From assembly GCF_003119115.1 (NCBI RefSeq), contig NZ_CP022363.1, positions 62,001 to 126,000 on the forward strand: a DNA stretch of 64,000 nt. The letters run 5' to 3'. This document shows, one piece after another, positions 54,820 through 63,763 of this stretch. This DNA comes from Azospirillum sp. TSH58 (GTDB lineage Bacteria > Pseudomonadota > Alphaproteobacteria > Azospirillales > Azospirillaceae). Each line of letters begins with the position of its first letter. Positions within the stretch are counted from its first letter, which is position 1. A program made the position numbers and the translations under genes. Below the pieces are notes generated by a model, which was not told the origin of the DNA, searched no databases, and was given only the letters and a program-made list of their open reading frames with translations.

Positions 54820-56190
54820 TTGGAACGTAAAGCTGCGCAACGGCGAGCGACGCCCCATCCCACCTCCGGTTTTCCCGATGGATTCCTGTGGGGAACCTCG
54901 ACGTCGGCCTTTCAGGTCGAAGGGGCCGCGGCCGAGGATGGGCGGGCGCCCAGCATCTGGGACAGCTTCTGCCGCCTGAAGGGCCGGGTGGACAACGGCG
55001 ACACCGGCGACGTCGCCTGCGACCATTATCACCGCTACGCCGAGGATGTGGCGCTGATGCGGGACATCGGGGTCGGCGCCTACCGCTTCTCCATCTCCTG
55101 GCCGCGCGTCCTGCCCCGCGGGCGCGGGGCGGTGAACGAGGCCGGGCTGGATTTCTACGACCGCCTGATCGACCGGCTGCTGGAGGCGGGGATCGAACCC
55201 TGGGCCTGCCTCTACCACTGGGATCTGCCGCAGTCCCTGCAGGACCTCGGCGGCTGGGCCAACCGGGACAGCGCCGGCTGGTACGCCGACTACGCCGTCC
55301 TCTGCGCCCGCCGCTTCGGTGACCGGGTGACCCGCTGGGCGACCTTCAACGAATTCTCCGTCTTCACCCTGTTCGGCTACGCGCTGGGCTGGGGGGCGCC
55401 GAGCGTGTCCGACCGCGGGGAGCATCTGAAGGTCATCCACCACACCAACCTCGCCCACGGGGCCGGGGTGGACGTGCTGCGCGATCTGGTGCCGCGGGCC
55501 TCCATCGGCGCGGTGCACAGCTTCCAGCCTTGCCGGCCCGCCGACCCGGCGCCCGAACACGTCGAGGCCGCGGCCCTGTTCGACGAGCTGTGGAACCTGT
55601 GCTTCCCCGACGCGCAGATTTTGGGTCGCTACCCGCCGCGCATCGCCCGCGCCATCGAACCCTACGTCCAGGCCGGCGACATGGCCCGGATCTGCCGGCC
55701 CGTGGACTGGTTCGGCATGAACCATTACGCGCCCCTCTTCGCCCAGGCCGAGCCGGGCGCCGTCTGGGGCTGCGGCTTCGGCGCCCCGCCGGAGGGTATG
55801 CCGCGCACCGACATCGGCTGGCCGCTCCAGCCCGGCGCCTTCCACGAGGCGTTGATTCACGCCACCGCGCGCTACCGCCTGCCGATCTACGTGACGGAGA
55901 ACGGCTACGGCACCAAGGCGCCGGAGTCCCCGGACGCACAGGGGATCGTGATGGATCGGGAGCGGCTGGACTATCTGCAGGCCTGCATCGGCGAGATGGC
56001 CCGGGCGTTGTCGGACGGGGCCGACGTGCGCGGCTATTTCGTGTGGTCGCTGCTCGACAACTTCGAATGGGGCGGCGGCTACGGCACGCGGTTCGGCATC
56101 GTCCACGTGGACTTCGCGACGCAGGCGCGCACGCCGAAGGAGTCCGCGAAATGGTATTCGGCGCTGATCGGCGGGCGGTTGGGCGGTTAA
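54820..56190 (+). CDS. GH1 beta-glucosidase, paralogue B
   Basis: 456 residues from a TTG start with GGAG 9 bases upstream. It has FLWGTSTSAFQVEGAAAEDG, the acid/base E178 in TFNEFSVF (again Phe replaces Pro), the nucleophile E360 in YVTENGYGT and GYFVWSLLDNFEWGGGYGTRFG. Long identical stretches with paralogue A, such as GDTGD-ACDHYHRYAEDVALMR, show a fairly recent inverted duplication. The N-terminal 15 residues are a basic extension absent from A. Its stop overlaps by three bases the stop of the convergent radical SAM gene. Confidence 0.94.
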   Translation: MERKAAQRRATPHPTSGFPDGFLWGTSTSAFQVEGAAAEDGRAPSIWDSFCRLKGRVDNGDTGDVACDHYHRYAEDVALMRDIGVGAYRFSISWPRVLPRGRGAVNEAGLDFYDRLIDRLLEAGIEPWACLYHWDLPQSLQDLGGWANRDSAGWYADYAVLCARRFGDRVTRWATFNEFSVFTLFGYALGWGAPSVSDRGEHLKVIHHTNLAHGAGVDVLRDLVPRASIGAVHSFQPCRPADPAPEHVEAAALFDELWNLCFPDAQILGRYPPRIARAIEPYVQAGDMARICRPVDWFGMNHYAPLFAQAEPGAVWGCGFGAPPEGMPRTDIGWPLQPGAFHEALIHATARYRLPIYVTENGYGTKAPESPDAQGIVMDRERLDYLQACIGEMARALSDGADVRGYFVWSLLDNFEWGGGYGTRFGIVHVDFATQARTPKESAKWYSALIGGRLGG

Positions 56191-57959
56191 ACCGCCGCCA
56201 CGGCTGGGGTGGGCACGCTTGCCGGCCGTTCCTGGATCTCCTCGCCGGTGTAGACCGGGCAGGTCCGGCACACGCCGGGCAGAGCCGCCTCGTCGCCGGC
56301 CATCATGGCGAGCCTCAGCGCCCGGTAGCGCTCACCGTTCCAGATGTCTTCCAGGGTGTCCCGGCCCAGGTTGCCCATGACCTTGATGCCGGAAATGTCG
56401 TAACAGCACAGAGTCACGTCGCCGTTGGGACGGATCACCGTCTCCGTGAAAGGCGCGCCGCAGAAGCCGCGGCGCCGCCTCGGATCGACCTCGACCACCA
56501 GCGCCGCCTCCTCTCCCGTCTGCGTCCAGCCCGGCCATTTGTAGGCGTAGTTCGTGGCGATCGGCAGGCCGGGAAAATCCTGGACCAGGAAGGCCGGAAC
56601 CGTGGCGGCCGGCGGGTCACCCGGGCGGCGCAGGACGTTGTTGGAGATGATCAGCTTCACCCCGGCGGGTTCGAGATACCGGCGCATCAGAGTCAGGTTC
56701 CGGCGCACCGTCGGATAGTGGGATCCCCGGCGGATGGCGTCGTTCTCTTCCGGCGAGCGGCCGTCGATCGATACATAGATCTTTTCCACGCCGCACTCCG
56801 CCAGGGCACGGCAGCGCTCTTCGGTCGCCAGCATGGCGTTGGTGACGAAATGGATCTGATCGATCGACGTCTCGTCCCTCAAGCGCCGAATCATGGATTC
56901 CAGCTGGGGGTTCATCAGCGGTTCGCCCCCCAGATACATGACCCCGCTGACCAGCCCCTCGATCCCTTTGAGATTCCGCAGGATGCGCTCGAACATCTCC
57001 GGCTTCAGCAAACGGCGCTCGGTGCTGTGGTAGGCCACGCCGGTGGTGCAGTGACGGCACCGCAGGTTGCAGGCGCTGGAGGATTCGATGCGGACCCTCA
57101 TCGGCAGCATCGCCGTTCCATCGCTCACCCGCCCCTGTCCGGCGTTCAGGGCGACGGCCGCGGCCCGCGGGTAATCATCGGCATCGATGCAGCGCAGCAC
57201 CAGCCGGTGCAGAGCCAGTTTGGCCCCCAGCCTCAGGGTCGCGTCGGTGGAGCGGGTCAGGCTGTGCAGCCGGTGGCTCGCCTCCTCAATCCGGTCGAGC
57301 GCGGACAAGGCGAGGCCGTGTTCGTAGGCGAGAGTCTCTTGCCCGGGGTCCAACCGAAGGGCTCGGCGATGCGTCCGTTCGGCGGCGGCGCTGTTCCCCT
57401 GACCCGTCTCGGCACGGCCAAGCGCCGTCAGCATGGCGGGGCGATGGGGCTCCAGAGCGATGGCCGCCCGGGCCTGGAGGGCCGCCCCCGCGGGGTCTCC
57501 GATGCGGTTGAGCACACCGGCCAGATTGAGACGGCTGTCCGCCGCGAGCGGTCTTTGGACGATGGCCTTCCGGTAGGCCGCCGCGGCCTCCAGCGACCGC
57601 TCCGCCTGGACCAGGGCATTGCCATGGTTGAAGTGGCATTCGGGAAAGACCGGCCGCAGCAGCGTCGCCCGGCGATAGGAGTCGAGCGCCTTCTCGAGTT
57701 TGCCGGCTTGCCGGAACGCACCGCCAAGAACATGCAGCGCCTCCGACGAACCGGGATTGACCGCGACCGCGCAGGACAGGCGCGCGCAGGCCGCGTCGGC
57801 CGCACCCGACTGCAATGCGACCAGCCCCCACAGCCGCAGCGTGTCGCCATGGTCCGGGACCGCCTGCAGGACGGCGCGGTAAGCCGCCTCCGCTTCCGGC
57901 AGGCGCCCTTGCTGATGCAGCGCCACCGCCTGCCGGAAGCTCATGGAAAGATCCTGCAT
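56187..57959 (-). CDS. TPR-radical SAM-SPASM fusion protein
   Basis: 590 residues. Residues 1-280 are tetratricopeptide repeats (AVALHQQGRLPEAEAAYRAVL and about six further units). The radical SAM domain follows, with the cluster cysteines C297, C301 and C304 in CNLRCRHC, the SAM-binding GGEP at 344-347, and TNAMLATEE. A SPASM-type end has C500, C518, C519, C564 and C567 (GDVTLCCYDISG, CRTCPVY) for extra iron-sulfur clusters. SPASM enzymes modify peptides or proteins or carry out related chemistry. The TPRs should bind a protein partner. It is divergent from a TPR-glycosyltransferase with a matching N-terminal TPR. ATG 57959 has AGGAG 9 bases upstream. Substrate unknown. Confidence 0.88.
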   Translation of the reverse strand: MQDLSMSFRQAVALHQQGRLPEAEAAYRAVLQAVPDHGDTLRLWGLVALQSGAADAACARLSCAVAVNPGSSEALHVLGGAFRQAGKLEKALDSYRRATLLRPVFPECHFNHGNALVQAERSLEAAAAYRKAIVQRPLAADSRLNLAGVLNRIGDPAGAALQARAAIALEPHRPAMLTALGRAETGQGNSAAAERTHRRALRLDPGQETLAYEHGLALSALDRIEEASHRLHSLTRSTDATLRLGAKLALHRLVLRCIDADDYPRAAAVALNAGQGRVSDGTAMLPMRVRIESSSACNLRCRHCTTGVAYHSTERRLLKPEMFERILRNLKGIEGLVSGVMYLGGEPLMNPQLESMIRRLRDETSIDQIHFVTNAMLATEERCRALAECGVEKIYVSIDGRSPEENDAIRRGSHYPTVRRNLTLMRRYLEPAGVKLIISNNVLRRPGDPPAATVPAFLVQDFPGLPIATNYAYKWPGWTQTGEEAALVVEVDPRRRRGFCGAPFTETVIRPNGDVTLCCYDISGIKVMGNLGRDTLEDIWNGERYRALRLAMMAGDEAALPGVCRTCPVYTGEEIQERPASVPTPAVAAV

Positions 57960-58127
57960 GACCGCCGCCCGCTCCTGCGCCTTGTCTCCGCCCCTTCACG
58001 GCCCAAGAAAGCGCTTTCATGACGGGAATTGCAATCTTCCGGATCCTATTTTCGAGTGTTTGTTGAGGAATTGGACTTTCCTGGGATAGAAGAAAAAAAC
58101 CCTACCTTCAAATCAAAGACGACTGCC

Positions 58128-60251
58128 ATGAGCGCGCCCATTCCTTCCGAGACGCTTCTCGCGGATGCCGTGGCGCTGCACCGCACCGGCAATCTCGCCG
58201 GGGCCGAACCGCTGTACCGCACCCTGCTGGAGCGGCAGCCCGGCCATCCCGATGCGCTGCATCTCCTCGGGGTGCTGCGAAGCCAGGCCGGCGATCCGGC
58301 GGAGGGCGCCTCCCTGATCGCCGAGGCCATCGCCCGCCGCGGCACCGTCGCCGCCTACCATTCCAACCTCGCGCTTGCCTTGAAGGCGCTCGGGCGCTTC
58401 GACGACGCGGAGGCGGCGCTGCGCAACGCCATCGCCCTGGCACCGGGATCGGCGCCGCTCGTCGCGCTGGGGGGCGTGCGGCGGGCCGGCGGCCGCCCTG
58501 CCGAGGCCCTGTCCGTCTACCGCGCCGCCCTGGCCATCGATCCGGCCGACGGAGCCGCGCAGGAGGGGATCGCCCACGCCACCGCGGAACTCGCGGCGAC
58601 GGACGCCGGCCCTCCGGCCGCGGCCCTGACGGCCTACCGCCGGGCCTTCCGGCTTCGTCCCGCCGCGCCCTTCGCGGCTTACAATCTTGCCTCGACGCTT
58701 CGGAAAGCCGGGGACGCCGGGGCCGCCATTCCCATGTTCCAGGCGGCGGCGGCCCTCGCCCCGGCGGACCCGGCGGCGCTGTCCGGGCTCGGGCTGGCCC
58801 TGCTCTCCGGGGGCCGCGCCGACCAGGGCGCCGCGATCCTCGCGCGGGTGGTGCGGCTGCGCCCGGACGACGCGCAAGAGCGTTTCCATCTGGCCGAGGC
58901 CGCGCAGGCGGCGGGCGATGCCGACCGCGCCGCGGCGGCCTACAAGGACACGGCGGCCCTGCGCCCCACCGACTACACGGCGTGGGAAAACGCCGCCCTT
59001 CTCGACGCGCGCGGGGACCGCCTGTCCGCCCTCGCCGCCCACGCCGGCGGGCTGATGGCCGCGGCGCGGGCGAAGCACCTGTTCTGGAAGGCCCCCGTCT
59101 ACGTCGCCATGCATGTGGCGAACGACCGGATCGCGGCGGGCCGCCCGGACGCCGCGATGCGGGCGCTGGACCGCTTCCGTCAGGCCGCGGCGGCCGAGAA
59201 CCGGGATCTGCTGCCCTGGATCGATTTCCTGCGCGGCTCGCTGCTGCTGCGCAGGCCGGGGGACGAGGCGGCGGGCCGTGCCTTGTTGGAGGGGCTGGTC
59301 CCCGCCCTGCCCTTCCTGCGCCACGTCGCCTCCGCCGACGAATTCGATGCCCTCTGCCGGTCGGTTCCGCCGGAGGAGCGCGCGCTCCACCGGGCCGGAT
59401 TCCAATCGGAGCCGGCCGCCGGCGGCGAGGGACCGCTGCTGTTCGCGGCCTGCGACGACCGCTACCTGCGGCTGTTCGCGGCCCCCCTTCTGCTGACGGT
59501 GGAGGCCTTCTGCGGCGCCGGGCAGCGGGTTCATCTCCACATCGCCGACCCCGGCCCGGACATCGCGGAGGTGGTTGCCGGCCTGCGGGCGCCGCTGCGG
59601 CGTTGCCGCCTCACCGTCAGCACCGAACGGACGCCGCCGGACCTCGATCCGGCGGGCCGGCGCACCCTCTACACCTGCCTGCGCCTGATGAGGGCGCCGG
59701 ACGTGCTGGACCTCCACGGGCATCCGCCGCTGGTGATGATCGACATCGACGCCCTGCTGCCGATCGACCCGCGGCGTCTCGTCGACGCCATGGCGCCGGA
59801 GGAGGAGGCGATGCTCATCCATCGGCCGGACAGCCTGGACCATCTCTACAACACCATCAGCAACGGGCTGATCGTGCTGCGCCCGAGCAGCGCCATGCTG
59901 GAGGTCCTGGAGCGCACGGCCACCGTCCTCCTGCATTGGCTGCGGCGGCGCAGCATGGCCTATTTCCTCGACCAGATGGCCCTGATCCAGGGGTTCGCGG
60001 ATGTGGAGCGCCGGCGCGGTGCGGTCGGAATCCTGCCGATCGAGGAGCTGGGCCGCCGTCTCGGCGTGCCCGACGTCTTCCTGCCCTTCTTCGACGAGAA
60101 GCACCGCGCCGGCTTCACCGACGAGCTGTCCGCTCTGACGGCGCGCGTCTGCGAGGAAACGCAGGGCGGCGGCCGGTCCGAGGAGGAGCGCCGCGCCGCC
60201 CTGACCGCCCTGCTGCGCCGGCTTCAGGCCGCAGTCCCCACAACGCGGTAG
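58128..60251 (+). CDS. TPR protein with C-terminal glycosyltransferase-like domain
   Basis: 707 residues. The N-terminal 300 residues are TPR units (AVALHRTGNLAGAEPLYRTLL, FDDAEAALRNAIALAPGSA and more). From about residue 440 there is a GT-A-like domain with LLFAACDDRYLRLFAAPLLL, the strand VMIDIDALLPID with a DxD-type motif near residue 540, and a late NTISNGLIVLRPS segment. This layout suits a protein or cell-surface glycosyltransferase that recognises its target with the TPRs. ATG 58128 is chosen as the start of the TPR domain; an in-frame TTG at 58029 would add 33 residues of unlike composition. The ribosome site is weak. The gene ends 11 bases before the convergent ABC transporter stop. 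Confidence 0.8.
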   Translation: MSAPIPSETLLADAVALHRTGNLAGAEPLYRTLLERQPGHPDALHLLGVLRSQAGDPAEGASLIAEAIARRGTVAAYHSNLALALKALGRFDDAEAALRNAIALAPGSAPLVALGGVRRAGGRPAEALSVYRAALAIDPADGAAQEGIAHATAELAATDAGPPAAALTAYRRAFRLRPAAPFAAYNLASTLRKAGDAGAAIPMFQAAAALAPADPAALSGLGLALLSGGRADQGAAILARVVRLRPDDAQERFHLAEAAQAAGDADRAAAAYKDTAALRPTDYTAWENAALLDARGDRLSALAAHAGGLMAAARAKHLFWKAPVYVAMHVANDRIAAGRPDAAMRALDRFRQAAAAENRDLLPWIDFLRGSLLLRRPGDEAAGRALLEGLVPALPFLRHVASADEFDALCRSVPPEERALHRAGFQSEPAAGGEGPLLFAACDDRYLRLFAAPLLLTVEAFCGAGQRVHLHIADPGPDIAEVVAGLRAPLRRCRLTVSTERTPPDLDPAGRRTLYTCLRLMRAPDVLDLHGHPPLVMIDIDALLPIDPRRLVDAMAPEEEAMLIHRPDSLDHLYNTISNGLIVLRPSSAMLEVLERTATVLLHWLRRRSMAYFLDQMALIQGFADVERRRGAVGILPIEELGRRLGVPDVFLPFFDEKHRAGFTDELSALTARVCEETQGGGRSEEERRAALTALLRRLQAAVPTTR

Positions 60252-60262
60252 GGCGGCCCCCC

Positions 60263-62083
60263 TTACTCCGCGACCGCCGCGATCCTGCGGTCGCGGTCCC
60301 CGCAGGGCACTTCGCGCATGCGGACGGTGTCGCCCACCCGTTCGAGCACCAGCTTGCGGCGGTGGTGCGCCTCCAGGCCGGGGTGGCTGCCGATGGTGAT
60401 CAGCGTGGCGTCGGGGAACTCGGCGTCGATCAGGCGCAGCATCGCCTCCTCGGTCCGCGGGTCCAGGCTGTCGGTGGAATCCTCCAGGAAGATCCAATCC
60501 GGGCGGTGGATCAGCAGGCGGGCGAAGCCCAGCAACTGCTGCTCCGGCACCGCCAGGACCTCGTCCCAGCTGTCGGGCTCGTCCAGCCTCGCCAGCAGGT
60601 GGCCGAGCCCGATCCGCCCCAGCGCCTCCGCCGCGCGCGCGTCGCTCACCGTCTCCGCGCCGTCGGGATAGCTGAGGGCGGCGCGCAGCGTGTCGTGCGG
60701 CAGGTAGGGCCGTTCGGCCATGAAGAACACACGGGAGAGCGCGGGCAGGACGACGCGCCCCCCACCCCAGGGCCAGACCCGCGCCACCGCGCGGAACAGC
60801 CGCACCGCCGCCGCCGGATCGCCGACGATCAGCACGCGCTCGCCGGGACGGATCTCCAGGTCGAAGGGCTCCACCGCGCGGCGCCCGTCCGGCTCGGCGA
60901 TGGACAGCCCGTGGAAGCCCAGGCTGTGCTCGCCGTCGCTACGCTCCACGGTGATGCGCTCCGTTCCCTCCCCGCCGATCTCGCGGTCCAGGCGCTGGAG
61001 CGCCTCGTGCAGGCCGAGCACGCGCTCCACCGACGCCTTCCACTCCGCCGCGCGGGCGAGGTTGTCGATCGGCCAGGAGAGGGCGCCCACCGTCTGCTGG
61101 AAGGCCTGCGCCGTCTGCATCAGCACGCCGAGCGAGATGGCCCCGGCGATGTAGCTGGGCGAGGCGACCAGGATCGGGAAGACGGCGGACAGCACCGAAT
61201 AGGCGGCGCTGAAGACCATCATGTTGGACAGCGCGTGCGTCTGGCCGTTCCAGCCGCGCTGCACCCCGCCGAACAGCACGCCAAGGCGCTGGCGCTCCCC
61301 CGACTCGCCGTGCAGGAGCGCCACGTCCTGCGCGTTCTCCCGCACGCGGGCGAGGCCGAAGCGGAAGGACGCCTCGTGCCCCTGCCGCCGGTTCACCGCC
61401 TTCACCAGCGGCTTTCCCATCAGCAGGGCGATGCTCGTGCCGACGGCCGCGTAGACCAGCGCGATGTAGAGCAGATAGCCCGGCACATGGAAGGTGCTTC
61501 CGGCCAGCGTCACCTCCGGCGCGCCGGACAGCCGCCACAGGATGTTGGTGAAGCTGATCAACAGCAGAGCGCAGTAGGACAAGGACAGGACAAGATCGAT
61601 CGCCGCCTCGGTCGCGATGCGGATGTCCTCGGCGATGCGCCCGTCGGGGTTGTCGTGGTCGCCGGACAGGTAGGTCACCTGATGCTGCCGCCCGCGCGTC
61701 AGCCAGTCGCCCAGCAGCTTCTGCGTCAGCCATGTCCGCCAGCCCAGCTGGAGGCGGCGCTTCACCCGAAGATGCAGGATGGTGTTGACGATGTTGAACA
61801 GGATGATGCCGCCGGCCGCCGCGATCATCAGCACGAAGCGGTCCATCGAGCGCTGCTCCAGCGCGTCGAACAGATGCTGGCTCCACAGGTTCAGCAGGAT
61901 GGGGACCACCACCTGCCCGACCGTCAGAAGCCCGAGCGCCCCGGCGAGAAGCCACACCGTCCAGTTCCGCCGGCCCGGCCGGGAGCCGCCGGACCGGCAG
62001 TCAGCCGACCAGAAGCCTCCGGCAAGGTGAAGGAAACGGCGGGTGAAGCCGGACCGGTCCGGCGTCCTGGACGCGATCGACAT
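60263..62083 (-). CDS. SbmA/BacA/YddA-related ABC transporter with degenerate ATPase domain
   Basis: 606 residues. The membrane domain (about residues 1-340) matches the ABC_membrane_2 / SbmA-BacA layout: LWSQHLFDALEQRSMDRF, then HPDG-like DHDNPDGRIAEDIRIATEAA and LGVLMQTAQAFQQTVGALSW. The ATPase domain is recognisable but eroded. Walker A reads GDPAAAVRLF (no GKS/T) near residue 417, the signature is LAVPEQQLLGFARL instead of LSGGEQQR, and Walker B is WIFLEDSTDSLD with E and D swapped. It may run on a proton gradient like SbmA/BacA or be a non-functional ATPase partner. SbmA/BacA take up peptides, so a peptide cargo is possible. ATG 62083 is preceded by GAAGGG. Confidence 0.85.
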   Translation of the reverse strand: MSIASRTPDRSGFTRRFLHLAGGFWSADCRSGGSRPGRRNWTVWLLAGALGLLTVGQVVVPILLNLWSQHLFDALEQRSMDRFVLMIAAAGGIILFNIVNTILHLRVKRRLQLGWRTWLTQKLLGDWLTRGRQHQVTYLSGDHDNPDGRIAEDIRIATEAAIDLVLSLSYCALLLISFTNILWRLSGAPEVTLAGSTFHVPGYLLYIALVYAAVGTSIALLMGKPLVKAVNRRQGHEASFRFGLARVRENAQDVALLHGESGERQRLGVLFGGVQRGWNGQTHALSNMMVFSAAYSVLSAVFPILVASPSYIAGAISLGVLMQTAQAFQQTVGALSWPIDNLARAAEWKASVERVLGLHEALQRLDREIGGEGTERITVERSDGEHSLGFHGLSIAEPDGRRAVEPFDLEIRPGERVLIVGDPAAAVRLFRAVARVWPWGGGRVVLPALSRVFFMAERPYLPHDTLRAALSYPDGAETVSDARAAEALGRIGLGHLLARLDEPDSWDEVLAVPEQQLLGFARLLIHRPDWIFLEDSTDSLDPRTEEAMLRLIDAEFPDATLITIGSHPGLEAHHRRKLVLERVGDTVRMREVPCGDRDRRIAAVAE

Positions 62084-62202
62084 GGCCCTTCACCCCCTGG
62101 GCTTGAAGCAAGACCTCCTTTACCCTAACGAACAGTTTATTACCAACAGCTTGCCCCGCAGTGCACCAAAGGATTGGTGCGCCGCCACAAGGTCATAGTC
62201 GG

Positions 62203-63747
62203 CTAAGGGGTGGCGGCGACCCCGTCCGCCATCGGCAGCGCCGGCGGATTGGCCCAGGCGGTGCGGGAATCGATCTCCAGTTCGAAATCGGAAAAGATGG
62301 TGCGTCCATACAGGCCGTGGCCACGGTCCGGAAGGTCCGTGAAAAGATGAAGCGCCATCGGCCCCGACCAGGGTGCCGCCAGCACCGCCGACAGGTCGAG
62401 CGCGCGGCGCGGCTCCTCCAGCACCATCCAGCCGCTGGAGGCGAGGATGCCGTCCTCCCGCTCGGCCTCGTCCACCGTCAGCGACGGCGGGGCGACCACC
62501 AGCTTGCAGGCGACGGGGGTGCGGCAGCGCGGATCGTCGATCACCGCCCGCGCCCGCACCGCCACGGCACCCGGCACCTCGTCCAGCGGGATGTGCGCCG
62601 CCGTGACGACGCCATGGAGCGGGTGGAGCAGGACGCGCCCGCCGCGCAGCAGGCCGAACCAGGGGAAGGTCGCCTCGAACTCGCGGCCCTTGCGCAGTTG
62701 CGCCAGCACCGGCTCGGTCAGCGGCCAGACCAGGCGTTCGGGCGCCGGACTCGGCGCCAGATGCGCCGCCGGGCCGTAGTCCAGCCCCGGCAACCCGCCC
62801 CACAAGCGCAGCGCCAGCATGGCCGGCTGCCCGATGGCGCGGGCCGGCGGCGCGACGGCGTATTCGTCGAGCAGACCGGCCTGGGCCAGCGACAGGCGCG
62901 GCGCCTCCGTCACCACTCCGGTGGCGCCGATCCGCAGATCGAGAAGGCGATCCATCCGGGTGGAAGCGGCGGGCAGGCGCAGCGGCAGCCAGCCGGATCG
63001 CAGGTCGCCGAAGGACAGCGTCCATTCCGCGATGGCCTCGCCGGTCTCCACCCCGGTCAGGGCGACGGCGAGCACCCCGCTTCCCTTCGGCGCCCGGTCG
63101 AGATGCAGGTCGAGTCCCGTCAGCCCCCGCGCGCCCGCCGGCAGGCGCTGCACGATCTCGGCCGCCCCCGCGGGATTCCGGCCGTGGCGCAGCGGCACCG
63201 CCAGCGCCCCCACCGGGCGCGGCGTGGCGAAGACCAGCCGCGGCGGGCTGAGGCGCAGGGCGTCCAGAAGCTCCACCGCCTCCGGCGGCAGGCGGGCGGA
63301 GCGGCCCCATTCCTCGCGCAGGGTGGACAGGGTCCGCTGAAGCCCGGCGTTGCGGCGGTGCAGCCCGTCGATCTCCGTAAAAGCCTGAGCCAACAGGCCA
63401 TGCAGCAGGCTGGACGCATCGCCCGTCAGTTGCGGCGGCGCGCTGTCCGGCCCCCCGGCCTCCGCCCACCAGCCGAGCAGACGTTCGGCGTCCCGCCGCG
63501 CCGCCTCGTCGCCGGACCACAGCGCGCGGACGGCGGCGGGCGGGATGGCCAACGTGCGCACCGCCTCGCCCTCCGCCGCCCCGGCGTCCCCCGAGAGCAG
63601 CAGATAGCCGCCGTCGTGACGGACGAGCCGCAGGAGGCGGAGGGGAACGGCGCCTGGCTCCAGTCCGGTGCCGGCGCCGACCACGATGAGCTTCGGCGTG
63701 CCGTCGTAAAGGGAGGCGAACTGGGCCGCGGGGGCGGAGAGCTTCAT
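62203..63747 (-). CDS. unrecognised 514-residue protein
   Basis: No family was recognised. It begins MKLSAPAAQFASLYDGTPK, has a short predicted coiled coil at about residues 130-165 (LHRRNAGLQRTLSTLREEW) and then long beta-rich stretches (LRLPAASTRMDRLLDLRIG, GWMVLEEPRRALDL). The absence of a signal peptide suggests a cytoplasmic protein. Codon bias is like the neighbours, so it is a real gene. AAGGG lies 10 bases before ATG 63747, and it starts 16 bases after the stop of the partial gene at the right edge, so the two form an operon. Beta-sandwich repeats and glycan-gene neighbours suggest a carbohydrate role, but this is weak. Confidence 0.75.
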   Translation of the reverse strand: MKLSAPAAQFASLYDGTPKLIVVGAGTGLEPGAVPLRLLRLVRHDGGYLLLSGDAGAAEGEAVRTLAIPPAAVRALWSGDEAARRDAERLLGWWAEAGGPDSAPPQLTGDASSLLHGLLAQAFTEIDGLHRRNAGLQRTLSTLREEWGRSARLPPEAVELLDALRLSPPRLVFATPRPVGALAVPLRHGRNPAGAAEIVQRLPAGARGLTGLDLHLDRAPKGSGVLAVALTGVETGEAIAEWTLSFGDLRSGWLPLRLPAASTRMDRLLDLRIGATGVVTEAPRLSLAQAGLLDEYAVAPPARAIGQPAMLALRLWGGLPGLDYGPAAHLAPSPAPERLVWPLTEPVLAQLRKGREFEATFPWFGLLRGGRVLLHPLHGVVTAAHIPLDEVPGAVAVRARAVIDDPRCRTPVACKLVVAPPSLTVDEAEREDGILASSGWMVLEEPRRALDLSAVLAAPWSGPMALHLFTDLPDRGHGLYGRTIFSDFELEIDSRTAWANPPALPMADGVAATP

Positions 63748-63763
63748 GACGATGACACCCTTC

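Noticed and set aside
56182..56196. GGCGGTT-A-AACCGCC dyad over the convergent stops as an operator
   Set aside because: It spans the overlapping TAA codons of two convergent genes; at most a tiny terminator, more likely coincidence of the shared stop region.
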